Assembly (NCBI RefSeq): GCF_025628885.1
Contig: NZ_JAOTIF010000016.1
Span: forward strand, 62,001 to 126,000
Direction: 5' to 3'
From: Paraflavisolibacter caeni
GTDB taxonomy: Bacteria; Bacteroidota; Bacteroidia; Chitinophagales; Chitinophagaceae
DNA length: 64,000 nt
This document shows positions 27,595 through 36,390 of this stretch, in pieces (the stretch's first letter is position 1; each line of letters starts with the position of its first letter). The position numbers and the translations under genes were made by a program. The notes under the pieces are model-generated. The model saw only the letters and a list, made by a program, of their open reading frames with translations, ran no database searches and was not told the DNA's origin.

Positions 27595-28122
27595 ATGGCT
27601 CAAATCCAACTGCAACCTGCCCCTGCAGGAAAAAAACGCTACATGAGCAGACCTCATATACGTATAGATATGACCCCCATGGTAGACTTGGGCTTTCTGC
27701 TGATTACCTTTTTTATCTTCACTTCCAGCATGTCCGAATCAAAAGCTTCAGACCTGTACCTGACAGCTGGTGATGAACCCACTTCAGAATTAGGAGCGTC
27801 GACCGCCTTAACAGTTTTGATATCTGGAGGCGACAGTATTTATTACTATAATGGAAAGTGGGAGGATGCTGTAAAAAACAACGGAATGCATTTATCCAGC
27901 TTTGATGTAGCAAAGGGCATCGGCAATATTATCCGTAACAAACAAAAAGCATTAGGCGATAAAAGTGCAGATTTGATGCTATTGATAAAGCCGACTCAAA
28001 GGTCTACCTACAACAACCTGATAAATGTACTAGATGAAGTATTAATTAACAATGTAAAGAAATATGCGATCATGGAGCCTACAAGCGGTGAATTATCTGC
28101 AATACCTACCGCAGGCAATTAA
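27595..28122 (+). CDS. ExbD/TolR family biopolymer transport protein, orphan
   Basis: 175 residues from the ATG at 27595 (MAQIQLQPAPAGKK); in-frame codons further upstream (27562, TTG) are less likely. A single membrane segment follows the cytoplasmic tail: HIRIDMTPMVDLGFLLITFF at about residues 22-41, with the conserved Asp that carries protons, and a periplasmic domain with IIRNKQKALGD and TYNNLINVLDEVLINNVKKYA. Such proteins use the proton gradient with ExbB to drive TonB or Tol systems. No exbB, tolQ or tonB gene is beside it, so it must work with a partner encoded elsewhere. Confidence 0.85.
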   Translation: MAQIQLQPAPAGKKRYMSRPHIRIDMTPMVDLGFLLITFFIFTSSMSESKASDLYLTAGDEPTSELGASTALTVLISGGDSIYYYNGKWEDAVKNNGMHLSSFDVAKGIGNIIRNKQKALGDKSADLMLLIKPTQRSTYNNLINVLDEVLINNVKKYAIMEPTSGELSAIPTAGN

Positions 28123-28526
28123 AGAACGTCAATGTATAAACGAAACAGGTAAATGCAAAGACTTCACTTCTGCATTTACCTGTTATACTTTAACGTGCCT
28201 GCATATACGAATTTATCGGCCCGGTTACTGATTTAATATTATGCTCTGAAAATCTCCTATAAAAGCGCTCCAAAATTCCACCAAACAAGGAGAGCGAATC
28301 ATGATAAAATATCGCCCTCCAATTTACGCCCAGAGCTTTGCACATACATCATCTCCTTTGAAGACACTTATTTTACTTCTTCTTATCTTAAACCATCACG
28401 ATTCTGTGTTTTCTTAACGTTTTTGGCTTTTTACCTTCTGCTTTCCGAACTTTGCTATGAATAATTAATTGATTTCTAATTTGAATCAATTGCAGGCTGT
28501 AGTGATTTTTCTATTTTTATTGCTCC
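28123..28526. other. Non-coding stretch after exbD
   Basis: 404 nt. It holds the hairpin at 28144-28184 and no convincing gene. TATTTTTA at about 28522 sits just before the transporter ATG and could be a variant -7 element. Confidence 0.4.
28144..28184 (+). terminator. Hairpin after exbD, likely terminator
   Basis: AACAGGTAAATGCA and TGCATTTACCTGTT form a perfect 14-bp stem with a 13-nt loop, 22 nt after the exbD stop. The following ATACTTT tract is weak, so efficiency is uncertain. Confidence 0.55.
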
Positions 28527-29768
28527 ATGTTGTTGCTCCGACACATCCCATTTCTGAAAAGCGTTTTCTTGTATAGCATCTCGGCTTTTGGCGGGCCGCA
28601 GGCCCATCTGGCCATGATGATGAAAAACTTTGTTCAGAGAACTCCTTATGTGACCAAAGAAGAATTGCTTGAGTATAATGCGTTGTGCAGTTTATTACCA
28701 GGAGCATCCTCAACCCAAACCATTCTATTGATTGGTTATAAAAGAGGGGGTATACCATTGGCCATTTTTACTTTATTGGTATGGATACTACCTGGGTCGC
28801 TTTTAATGGGGGCATTTTCATTCCTTTTGCACTATATTGACCGGAAAGCCCTGCACGTGGATGTATTCAAATTTATACCTTCCATGGCAGTTGGATTCCT
28901 GGCCTTTGCAGCGACAAAAGCATTCAGGATATCGGTAAATAACACTATTACCTGGTGTATTATGCTCTTATGTGTTGCCGCCACGTATGCCTTCTTTCAG
29001 TCCCCATGGACCATTCCTATCCTAATTGTTTTAAGCGGGTTCATTACCAACCTGAGTAAGAAGCGTATACCACAGCCGGAAACAAAACCTAAGAAGATCA
29101 AATGGTGGAATATCTGGTTGTTCGTGATTATTTTCCTGATAGCTGGTTTTACCAGTGAAATGGCAAGGAGGAATGACTGGCCGAACAGAAAGCCTATCCA
29201 CCTTTTTGAAAACCTTTACCGGATGGGCGGTATTGTGTTTGGTGGGGGACATGTGCTGATGCCTATGATGTACGAACAATTTTCGGTTCGCCCTGCTGCA
29301 GTAAAACAAAAGAATCCAGGTGTTATCAGCATCAATAAAGAAGATATGACCACAGGGATGGGAATTGTCAGGGCTATGCCGGGGCCTGTATTCTCAATAG
29401 CTTCTTTCACTGGGGGCATGGCACTTAAAGACAAAGGGCCGGAAATGCAGGTAATCGGGTGTATCATTGGCACTGTTGCCATTTTTCTCCCAAGCGCACT
29501 CCTGGTTTTATTCTTTTTCCCAGTCTGGCATAATTTGAAAAAATATGTCGTTGTCTACCGGTCCCTGGAAGGCATCAATGCTGCAGTAGTTGGGATTATG
29601 ATCGCCTCAACTTTTTACATTATGAAAGATATCACCCTGGTAGATGCCCGGGTTTCCAGCCTCATCAATATTCTGATTATTGTTTCAACCTTCCTATTGT
29701 TACAGTTTACAAGGATTGCCTCTCCAATCATAGTAGCAGCATGCCTGGCATTAGGCTACTTCTTCTGA
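28527..29768 (+). CDS. chrA: Chromate transporter (CHR family)
   Basis: 413 residues, bidomain length. Two repeated CHR halves are visible. The first has [18 protein letters not shown] and [20 protein letters not shown] (motif GxxQxxH and LxxLxPGPxxTQ). The second has [19 protein letters not shown] and [20 protein letters not shown]-like motifs. Around ten to twelve membrane segments are predicted. The family exports chromate or other oxyanions in the inner membrane; transport of chromate itself is not proven for most members. The gene overlaps the end of nadD on the other strand by 13 nt. Confidence 0.85.
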   Translation: MLLLRHIPFLKSVFLYSISAFGGPQAHLAMMMKNFVQRTPYVTKEELLEYNALCSLLPGASSTQTILLIGYKRGGIPLAIFTLLVWILPGSLLMGAFSFLLHYIDRKALHVDVFKFIPSMAVGFLAFAATKAFRISVNNTITWCIMLLCVAATYAFFQSPWTIPILIVLSGFITNLSKKRIPQPETKPKKIKWWNIWLFVIIFLIAGFTSEMARRNDWPNRKPIHLFENLYRMGGIVFGGGHVLMPMMYEQFSVRPAAVKQKNPGVISINKEDMTTGMGIVRAMPGPVFSIASFTGGMALKDKGPEMQVIGCIIGTVAIFLPSALLVLFFFPVWHNLKKYVVVYRSLEGINAAVVGIMIASTFYIMKDITLVDARVSSLINILIIVSTFLLLQFTRIASPIIVAACLALGYFF

Positions 29769-30337
29769 TTTTTAAAAAACCGGCTTTTGATTATTTCCAG
29801 TTCAGCTGCTTCTGGCACTAAATATTTTATTGATTTTCCTTCCTTTAACAGCGTCCTAATATGAGTTGCTGATATATCTAACATAGGAGCCTGCATGATA
29901 TGAATGGAAGCATTTACCGTATTCTCTACAGGGAAACCAGGGCGGAGATAAATGATAATTGGATAATGATCAACAATGGCCCGATAGTTATGCCATTTAG
30001 AGATATTCTGGAAACTGTCACTTCCCATAACAACAGAAAACTCACGAGTAGGATATTTTTCTCTCAGGTAAGCCAAGGTTGTAGAAGTATAGGATGGCTT
30101 AGAAAGAGAAAATTCTATATCGCTAGCTTTTAACCTGGGGTCGTTTTCTATAGACCTTTGCACCAGGAACAAACGGTCATATTCATTCAGAAGGGTAGAA
30201 GAGACTTTGAACGGGTTTTGCGGCGATATCACAAACCATATTTCCTGCAGCGCCGTTTCATTTAATATGTGATTAGCAATAATCAGATGCCCAATATGGA
30301 TGGGGTTAAAAGAACCAAAATACAATCCTGTTTTCAT
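29756..30337 (-). CDS. nadD: Nicotinate-nucleotide adenylyltransferase
   Basis: 193 residues. The nucleotidyl-transferase motif [18 protein letters not shown] opens the protein (GxFxPxHxGH), and [17 protein letters not shown] and [17 protein letters not shown] (the SSTxIR-type motif, here SATHIR) are present. It makes deamido-NAD from nicotinate mononucleotide and ATP in NAD synthesis. It is the second gene after feoA, 21 nt downstream of its stop, with a GAGAGGAG sequence before the ATG that could act as a ribosome binding site, unusual in this window. Its 3' end overlaps the chromate transporter gene by 13 nt, tail to tail. Confidence 0.93.
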   Translation of the reverse strand: MKTGLYFGSFNPIHIGHLIIANHILNETALQEIWFVISPQNPFKVSSTLLNEYDRLFLVQRSIENDPRLKASDIEFSLSKPSYTSTTLAYLREKYPTREFSVVMGSDSFQNISKWHNYRAIVDHYPIIIYLRPGFPVENTVNASIHIMQAPMLDISATHIRTLLKEGKSIKYLVPEAAELEIIKSRFFKNQKK

Positions 30338-30358
30338 CCTGTCTAACTCCTCTCATTT

Positions 30359-30583
30359 CTAATGTTCTAAAATAATCTGATCAGCTTCATTTAACCGCAG
30401 GCTAAGGGAATAGCCAGCAATCCTTATAGAAATGGGATCACCTAAAGGAGCCACCTGCTCAACCACCACCACTTCACCGGGAATACATCCCATTTCCATG
30501 AGTTTTAATTCCAATTCTGAACTAGCAAAACCCTTGATTTTTGCTCTTTCCCCAGGCTTTAACTCTGATAATTTTCTATTCAT
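30359..30583 (-). CDS. feoA: Ferrous iron transport protein A
   Basis: 74 residues, an SH3-like fold protein. The family pattern LSELKPGERAKIKGF, LKLMEMGCIPGEVVVV and LGDPISIRIAGYSLSLR is complete (MGxxPG motif). FeoA works with FeoB in Fe2+ import. Here it lies about 16 kb from feoB, in an operon with nadD. A TAGATTTG element ends 11 nt before the ATG. Another reading is that it is a FeoA-domain regulator, but the length and motif fit FeoA. Confidence 0.88.
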   Translation of the reverse strand: MNRKLSELKPGERAKIKGFASSELELKLMEMGCIPGEVVVVEQVAPLGDPISIRIAGYSLSLRLNEADQIILEH

Positions 30584-30594
30584 AAACTATTTTT

Positions 30595-30602
30595 CAAATC
30601 TA
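30595..30602 (-). promoter_or_regulatory. -7 promoter element (TAGATTTG) of the feoA-nadD operon
   Basis: Exact TAnnTTTG match 11 nt before the feoA ATG; the predicted leader is a few nucleotides. Confidence 0.5.
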
Positions 30603-30641
30603 CAGCTTTCATTTTCCAAAGGTTTACGATTTTTGAAAATC

Positions 30642-31079
30642 ATGCAAAACAAAAAAGTCAGCTTTCACTATTTAGATGTAAAATTCTTTTTTAAGAATCG
30701 AGAAACTGTCAAGCAGTTTATTCTTGAATTATTTAAGAGGGAAGGGAAGAAGGTAGATACAGTCAATTATATATTCTGTACTGATGAGTATTTAATTGAC
30801 TTAAATATGGAATACCTAAACCATGACACCTATACTGATATCATTACTTTCTTTTACTCAGAAAATGATCAGCCTGTTCTATCAGATATATACATCAGTA
30901 TTGAAAGAGTTAAAGAAAATGCAGTGCAATTTCAAACATCCATCAAAAATGAATTATTGAGAGTTTTGTTTCATGGTGCGCTGCACCTCTGCGGCTACAA
31001 GGACAAAAAAGCTGAAGAAGAAAAATTAATGAGAGAAAAGGAAGAGTATTATTTAAAGCTCTTCAATGCGAAACATTAA
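30642..31079 (+). CDS. ybeY: Endoribonuclease YbeY
   Basis: 145 residues from the ATG at 30642; an open frame that reaches back to 30432 on the same strand lies across feoA and is not credible. YbeY processes the 3' end of 16S rRNA and helps ribosome quality control. The core NMEYLNHDTYTDIITFFYSE and SDIYISIERVKENA are typical, and the zinc site reads LFHGALHLCGYKDKK. In E. coli the motif is HGxLHLxGYDH, so the third His is replaced by Lys-Asp here, a change I believe is common in Bacteroidota. GATTTTTG lies 6 nt before the ATG, a one-mismatch -7 element. Confidence 0.88.
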   Translation: MQNKKVSFHYLDVKFFFKNRETVKQFILELFKREGKKVDTVNYIFCTDEYLIDLNMEYLNHDTYTDIITFFYSENDQPVLSDIYISIERVKENAVQFQTSIKNELLRVLFHGALHLCGYKDKKAEEEKLMREKEEYYLKLFNAKH

Positions 31080-31095
31080 TGTTCCACGTGGAACA
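31080..31095. promoter_or_regulatory. parS: parS-like centromere site 1 (perfect 16-bp palindrome)
   Basis: TGTTCCACGTGGAACA, a perfect palindrome identical to the ParB-binding parS sequence described for pseudomonads and one base from that of Caulobacter. It begins on the base after the ybeY stop. Confidence 0.8.
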
Positions 31096-31126
31096 CGGAA
31101 AACTTCAATCCTTTATTAAATTAACA

Positions 31127-31142
31127 TGTTCCCCGTGGAACA
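31127..31142. promoter_or_regulatory. parS: parS-like centromere site 2 (one mismatch)
   Basis: TGTTCCCCGTGGAACA, one base off the perfect palindrome, 47 bp from site 1. It ends 6 nt before the mnmG -7 element, so bound ParB would sit over the promoter. Confidence 0.65.
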
Positions 31143-31148
31143 TTAAAT

Positions 31149-31156
31149 TATTTTTG
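31149..31156 (+). promoter_or_regulatory. -7 promoter element (TATTTTTG), predicted leaderless start of mnmG
   Basis: TAnnTTTG match ending 4 nt before the ATG at 31161. Confidence 0.55.
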
Positions 31157-31160
31157 CAAA

Positions 31161-33023
31161 ATGTTTCAAGAATATGATGTGATTGTGGTTGGTGCAGGCC
31201 ATGCAGGTTGTGAAGCCGCTGCTGCTGCAGCCAATATGGGTTCTAAAGTACTGTTGGTTACCATGAACCTTCAAACCATTGCTCAAATGAGTTGTAACCC
31301 AGCTATGGGTGGAATCGCTAAAGGCCAGATTGTTCGAGAGATAGATGCCCTTGGTGGATACTCTGCAATTGTTTCCGACGAATCCATGATACAATTTCGC
31401 ATGCTCAACCGTTCAAAAGGTCCAGCTATGTGGAGCCCCCGCTCGCAGAATGACAGGATGTTGTTCTCTCAAAAATGGCGTGAACGCTTGGAACAAACTC
31501 CAAATCTGGATTTCTACCAGGATATGGTTAAAGAAATCATCGTAGAAGGCGGAAAAGCTTCAGGCGTGGTTACGGGCTTAGGACATCACATCAAAGCCAG
31601 GGCAGTCGTACTTACCAATGGTACTTTCTTAAATGGAGTTATCCATATTGGAGAAAAAAAGTTTGGTGGTGGTCGTGCGGCAGAAAAAGCAGCAACAGGA
31701 CTGACTGAGCAACTTGTTTCGTTAGGCCTGGAGAGTGACCGGTTAAAGACAGGCACTCCGCCAAGAGTAGATTCCCGCTCTCTCGACTACAGTAAAATGG
31801 AGGAGCAGAAAGGTGACGAAGAAATCACGGGCTTTTCATATACCAACTCAAAGAAGCCCAAAGAACAAAGAAGCTGCTGGATCACTTATACAAATAGCCA
31901 GGTTCATGAACTTTTAAAGACAGGCTTTGACAGAAGCCCCATGTTTACTGGCAGGATAGAAGGAGTTGGGCCACGCTATTGTCCAAGCATAGAAGACAAG
32001 ATCAATCGCTTTGCCGAAAGAGACCGTCACCAGATCTTTGTTGAACCTGAAGGATGGAATACGGTAGAGATCTATGTGAATGGCTTTTCAACTTCCTTAC
32101 CGGAAGACGTACAATATGCAGCACTCCGCAAAGTGCCGGGTTTCGAGAATGTAAAATTCTTCCGCCCTGGTTATGCTATCGAGTACGACTACTTTCCACC
32201 AACACAACTAAATTATAGCCTGGAAACAAAGCAAATAGCAAACCTCTTCTTCGCCGGACAGATCAACGGGACAACAGGGTATGAGGAAGCAGCCTGCCAG
32301 GGTATTATGGCTGGCATCAACGCTCATTTAAAGACAAAGAATGAAAAACCACTTATACTTAAACGGAGTGAGGCCTATATTGGTGTATTGATTGACGACC
32401 TGATCAGCAAAGGAACACAAGAGCCTTACCGAATGTTTACATCCCGCGCTGAGTTTAGAACGCTGTTAAGGCAGGACAATGCTGATCTTAGGTTAACTGA
32501 AATAAGTTACCGCCTGGGACTGGCTTCACAGGAAAGAATGGATAAAGTACTTTCCAAGAGAAACGAAGTGGAAGAAATAAAGACAGTGCTAAAGAATATA
32601 CAGCTAGAACCTGGAGAGATCAATGGCTTATTAGAGCAACTCGGCAGTTCTTCTATCATTGAAAAACAAAGAGTTGAAAAGATATTACTGCGTCCTAACC
32701 TGCAGCTGAAAGATATCGCACAACACGTGCCTAAGGTTCAGGAAGCATTGAACAGCTTCCAGTTAGAGTCTGTAGAACAAGCCGAGATTCAAACCAAGTA
32801 CCAAGTGTATATAGATAAGGAAAAGGATTTAGTAAGCAGGATGCGTCAAATGGAAGACCTTGCTATTCCAGATAGCTTTAACTACCACAGCATTCAGGCT
32901 TTGAGCGCAGAAGCAAAGGAAAAGCTGAACAGGATCAAACCACAAACCTTGGGACAAGCAAGCAGGATATCTGGTATCAACCCAAGCGATGTTCAAATAT
33001 TAATGGTATATATGGGAAGGTAA
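31161..33023 (+). CDS. mnmG: tRNA uridine-5-carboxymethylaminomethyl modification enzyme MnmG (GidA)
   Basis: 620 residues, normal. With MnmE it installs cmnm5 at the wobble uridine of several tRNAs, using FAD. The FAD-binding GAGHAGCEAAAAAANMG opens the protein (residues about 11-27), then MSCNPAMGGIAKGQIVREID, LKTGTPPRVD and LFFAGQINGTTGYEEAACQG are all family signatures. The C-terminal helical MnmE/tRNA-binding part ends in QASRISGINPSDVQILMVYM. The gene is preceded by two parS-like sites and a -7 element 4 nt from the ATG, and followed by a terminator. Confidence 0.96.
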   Translation: MFQEYDVIVVGAGHAGCEAAAAAANMGSKVLLVTMNLQTIAQMSCNPAMGGIAKGQIVREIDALGGYSAIVSDESMIQFRMLNRSKGPAMWSPRSQNDRMLFSQKWRERLEQTPNLDFYQDMVKEIIVEGGKASGVVTGLGHHIKARAVVLTNGTFLNGVIHIGEKKFGGGRAAEKAATGLTEQLVSLGLESDRLKTGTPPRVDSRSLDYSKMEEQKGDEEITGFSYTNSKKPKEQRSCWITYTNSQVHELLKTGFDRSPMFTGRIEGVGPRYCPSIEDKINRFAERDRHQIFVEPEGWNTVEIYVNGFSTSLPEDVQYAALRKVPGFENVKFFRPGYAIEYDYFPPTQLNYSLETKQIANLFFAGQINGTTGYEEAACQGIMAGINAHLKTKNEKPLILKRSEAYIGVLIDDLISKGTQEPYRMFTSRAEFRTLLRQDNADLRLTEISYRLGLASQERMDKVLSKRNEVEEIKTVLKNIQLEPGEINGLLEQLGSSSIIEKQRVEKILLRPNLQLKDIAQHVPKVQEALNSFQLESVEQAEIQTKYQVYIDKEKDLVSRMRQMEDLAIPDSFNYHSIQALSAEAKEKLNRIKPQTLGQASRISGINPSDVQILMVYMGR

Positions 33024-33057
33024 TTAATAAAAGTTTCCTGAAAAGTTTATAAAAGGT

Positions 33058-33095
33058 AAGCAGGTATCCATCCAAAGGTGCCTGCTTCTTTTTTG
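33058..33095 (+). terminator. Rho-independent terminator of mnmG
   Basis: AAGCAGG (33058-33064) pairs with CCTGCTT (33081-33087), extended by CC/GG pairs inside, followed by CTTTTTTG. Confidence 0.75.
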
Positions 33096-33253
33096 TTTAG
33101 ATGATAATCACCAAAGGATTCCATCTTAGAGCATTACATACTTTTACCAATTTATACTTCTGCATCTATACTTGCATCTAAACTTTTCTAGGTAGTTATC
33201 CGTATTCTTTTAAAGTACATTACCGATATACCTCAGAAAAGTACTTAGTGAAT

Positions 33254-33261
33254 TACATTTG
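33254..33261 (+). promoter_or_regulatory. -7 promoter element (TACATTTG) of the PAS kinase gene
   Basis: Exact TAnnTTTG match overlapping an in-frame TTG at 33259. It favours the ATG at 33286, 24 nt downstream, as the start. Confidence 0.5.
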
Positions 33262-33285
33262 AGAACCGTTAGTAACCCAACCCCT

Positions 33286-35442
33286 ATGCAGAACTATCAG
33301 TCTCTCTCTATCCCGAATAGTTTTCAAAGTAGCATGCACCTATCTCCCTCTCAGTTGCAGCGGCTTTTCGATTCTCTTTTGTCCGTTGTTTTTGCAATTG
33401 ACATTGATGGCAATTTTGTTTATGTCAGTAAATCTTCCTTTTCCATTTCGGGTTACCTACCGGAAGAGTTAATGGGAACTTCTTACCTGGATCTCATCCT
33501 TGAAGAAGATAAAGAAAAGACTCAGGACTATTTCAGAAAACAGATCTATAGCCAGGATATTCCAAACTTTGAAAACTGTTTAATCAGGAAAGACGGTGTT
33601 CATATTCACATTTCATGGACAGGCAGGTGGGATGCCAAGGATAAGATGTTTTACTGCGTGGTAAGTGATATATCGGAAAAGAAAGCGGCAGAATTACAGA
33701 AGCAACAATACCAGGTGGACATGCTAAATATCCTGGAGCGCATTTCGGATAGTTTTTTTTCTGTAGATAAAAACTGGATCGTCACATATCGAAATCAACA
33801 AACCGAACAACTTACCGGGAAGCAAAACCAGCAAATATTAGGAAAGAATCTTTGGGAATGTTATCCCGAGCTTGTGGGCACTATCGTTTATGATCAGTAT
33901 CATAAAGCGATGAAAGATCAGGTTCCCACTCAATTTGAGTTTTATTTTGGCCGGATCAATTCATGGCTCTTCATCAGCGCTTATCCATCAGATAATGGCC
34001 TATATGTATTTTTTAGAAATATCAATGAAAGAAAGCAGGCAGAGTTGCTGCAGATGTCATTTGATGAAAATATAAAGGAATGGAACAGCTATCTCAAAAA
34101 CATTGCAGATAGTATGAACGATGGCTTTATAGGATTGGACGAAAACGAAAAGGTTGTTCACTGGAATAAAAAAGCTGAAGATATCTTTGATATAAAGCGA
34201 TATGCTGCTCACCGCAAAAACTTACGTTCATGCTTCAGCGCAATTGACGGGGTTTCATTTTACGAGGAATTTGCAAACTTATATGCTGAAAAAAAATCCG
34301 GTTCTTTTACAATCTTCTTCCGTCAATCAAATAAATGGTATGAAACAACGGTCAAAGAATTAACCAAGGGAGCGGTCATCTTTATAAAGGATATTACTTT
34401 AGTAAAAAAAATCAAAGAAGAATTGCGTAAGCTATCTGTATTGACAAAGAAAAATATCAATGTGATATTACATACAGATGCAGAAGGAAGAATTACGTGG
34501 GCCAACGAAGCACTCGTTTCCTTAAGTGGATATACTTCAGAAGAAGCAATAGGAAAAACGTTAGGTGAATTGTTGTGCAGCACAGAAGCAGGTGCGGCGA
34601 CTGCAAGGAATATTCATACGCTTATTGCAAAGGGACAATCCTTTCAAATAGAAGCACTCACTTATAATAAATCAAAAGAAACTTTTTGGTCCGAAATCGA
34701 AGGTCATCCTGTAAAAGATAAAAATGGTAGTTCTGCACAATTCATAACCATTATAACAGACATATCTGAACGAAAAAAATGGCGCCAGGATGGCGTTCAA
34801 GAATTACAGGAACAACAGCAGCAAGTTACTGCATCTGTTATTAAAGCCCAGGAAAGAGATCGGGAGCAAGTAAGCCAACAACTACAAACCAACATCAACG
34901 ATGTACTAACAACTGTAAAATTATATACAGAGCTTTGTTTGACTGGCGCAGGAAATAAAGACGAAATGCTGCGCAAATCACTCAACCTGCTTCAGTCTTC
35001 TATAGAGGACATCAATAGCCTTTCTAAAAAACTGTCCCCACCGTCATTGCATGACGTTAGCCTTAAAGATTCTTTACTGGATCTTATTGAATCTGCTACA
35101 GCTACAAGCAAGGTAGAAGTCACTCTTGAATTAAAAAGAGTGAATAACATTGGCATAAGCAAGGAACTACACACTGCATTATACCGCATCTTACAAGAAC
35201 AACTGGTGAACATATCAGCTCATGCCAAGGCAAAAAATGTACGGGTAATGGTCAATGGCACGAGCAGCGAATTAACGCTTAAAATAAAGGATGATGGTAT
35301 TGGCTTTGATACCAGCAAGCAGAGTAAGGGTATTGGCATTACAAACATGATTTCGCGGACGGAAAACCTGAAAGGCGTCCTCTCCATCAACAGCGCTCCG
35401 GGTATGGGTTGTGAACTGCATGTTCGCTTTCCATTAAGTTAG
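33286..35442 (+). CDS. PAS-domain sensor with a histidine-kinase-like core lacking the phospho-acceptor His
   Basis: 718 residues from the ATG at 33286. Four PAS domains are stacked: about 20-135 (VVFAIDIDGNFVYVSKSSFS), 145-260 (ISDSFFSVDKNWIVTYRN), 275-375 (MNDGFIGLDENEKVVHWNKK) and 385-500 (NVILHTDAEGRITWANEALV). After a coiled coil, the dimerisation helix reads ERDREQVSQQLQTNINDVLT; the residue where related NarL-type kinases have His (LHD) is Gln534. The ATPase domain is intact: N-box RILQEQLVNISAHAKA, G1 KDDGIGFD, G2 GIGITNM. No membrane segment is seen, so it is cytoplasmic. No response regulator is adjacent. It may be a dead or non-canonical kinase. Confidence 0.82.
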   Translation: MQNYQSLSIPNSFQSSMHLSPSQLQRLFDSLLSVVFAIDIDGNFVYVSKSSFSISGYLPEELMGTSYLDLILEEDKEKTQDYFRKQIYSQDIPNFENCLIRKDGVHIHISWTGRWDAKDKMFYCVVSDISEKKAAELQKQQYQVDMLNILERISDSFFSVDKNWIVTYRNQQTEQLTGKQNQQILGKNLWECYPELVGTIVYDQYHKAMKDQVPTQFEFYFGRINSWLFISAYPSDNGLYVFFRNINERKQAELLQMSFDENIKEWNSYLKNIADSMNDGFIGLDENEKVVHWNKKAEDIFDIKRYAAHRKNLRSCFSAIDGVSFYEEFANLYAEKKSGSFTIFFRQSNKWYETTVKELTKGAVIFIKDITLVKKIKEELRKLSVLTKKNINVILHTDAEGRITWANEALVSLSGYTSEEAIGKTLGELLCSTEAGAATARNIHTLIAKGQSFQIEALTYNKSKETFWSEIEGHPVKDKNGSSAQFITIITDISERKKWRQDGVQELQEQQQQVTASVIKAQERDREQVSQQLQTNINDVLTTVKLYTELCLTGAGNKDEMLRKSLNLLQSSIEDINSLSKKLSPPSLHDVSLKDSLLDLIESATATSKVEVTLELKRVNNIGISKELHTALYRILQEQLVNISAHAKAKNVRVMVNGTSSELTLKIKDDGIGFDTSKQSKGIGITNMISRTENLKGVLSINSAPGMGCELHVRFPLS

Positions 35443-35533
35443 AAACAGTATCTGGTTATGGCCAAATGTAAATCATACAGAGTCTGCAAAAAGGTCTGAT
35501 TTTTGTTACATAGCTGACCGTCAATTCGTTAAG

Positions 35534-35821
35534 ATGAAACTCAGTGTAACGGTGCAGTACAAAGCCAAACTTGCTCACTATTCAATAAGACAAGAAACGT
35601 CAGGAGTTTATCTTGCCACTTTAGAACAGTATGAAGGTCCTTTTTCTGAGGCTCCTCCCGCCAAGATCATGTTAGTAAAAGGGTTCCGCCGTTGGGCTGG
35701 AAGTTTTGAACATCAGGACATTTTAAACGATTTAGGCCGCGCCATTGATATTAGTCTCGGTAAGGAACACACAAAGGACAATCTACGTGAAAACTCCACA
35801 AAGTTTCCATCAGGTAACTAG
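35534..35821 (+). CDS. Small protein of unknown function
   Basis: 95 residues. It starts MKLSVTVQYKAKLAHYSIRQ and has VYLATLEQYEGPFSEAPPAK and VKGFRRWAGSFEHQDILNDLG. It has no signal peptide, no membrane segment and no known motif. A GATTTTTG sequence about 40 nt upstream may be a -7 element. The initial strands and the aromatic KGFRRWAGSF look like a folded small domain rather than random sequence, so it is probably real. Confidence 0.55.
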   Translation: MKLSVTVQYKAKLAHYSIRQETSGVYLATLEQYEGPFSEAPPAKIMLVKGFRRWAGSFEHQDILNDLGRAIDISLGKEHTKDNLRENSTKFPSGN

Positions 35822-36004
35822 TCTTCCCAAATGCTCATCTCCAAAATGAAACATGAAGTACCCCGGTTTGCATTTTTTCACTTATACGCTCACTCAAACA
35901 GCACTCAATGGTAAAATGTTTTAATATCAAAGCATAAAATCTAACCCCGATCATCCCAGATCCTGAGTTCTGCACTTATGTTATTTTATTTTTTTAATAA
36001 CTTT

Positions 36005-36060
36005 TTAATTTTATTCCTTAAGTTTGTAATCTTTAATTAATTTTATTCCTTAAAAGGAAT
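36005..36060. repeat. 17-bp exact direct repeat with inverted half-site
   Basis: TTAATTTTATTCCTTAA occurs at 36005-36021 and 36037-36053, 32 bp apart (three helical turns). The second copy continues into ATTCCTT-AA-AAGGAAT, an inverted pair. It looks like an operator. Confidence 0.6.
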
Positions 36061-36138
36061 TTTTATGTAAGCAAACCATAAAATATATAAGAGATATTTT
36101 ATGCTTCTGCTTTTTCAAGTTATTATCTTTTGCTGCCT

Positions 36139-36390
36139 ATGAACAGAAATATTTCCATCTTAAAAAACTTCATCAGTGAGTTTTTTATAACAGGTGTCCT
36201 TAAAGAACCTGGTCTTATTTTTTCTTCCTCAGGATTTAAGACGCGACTGTATGCATTTAACATGGATACAATCGAATTTAATGTCATATCCTTAATCAGT
36301 TATTTTATAAATGGATTAATAATTCAAAGCAAGGGCTTATTACAAAGCAACTTAAGACAATCAGTTAAAGGATCATGGTTAAACGCATAA
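36139..36390 (+). CDS. Doubtful small open frame
   Basis: 83 residues from the ATG at 36139, MNRNISILKNFISEFFITG. A TATCTTTTG sequence lies 6 nt before the ATG, similar to the -7 of the universal stress protein gene. No homologous pattern or domain is recognised. It may be a small peptide gene or chance. Confidence 0.2.
   Translation: MNRNISILKNFISEFFITGVLKEPGLIFSSSGFKTRLYAFNMDTIEFNVISLISYFINGLIIQSKGLLQSNLRQSVKGSWLNA

Noticed and set aside
30432-30641. A longer ybeY reading frame beginning at 30432
   Set aside because: It overlaps feoA on the other strand; the YbeY-like sequence starts at 30642.
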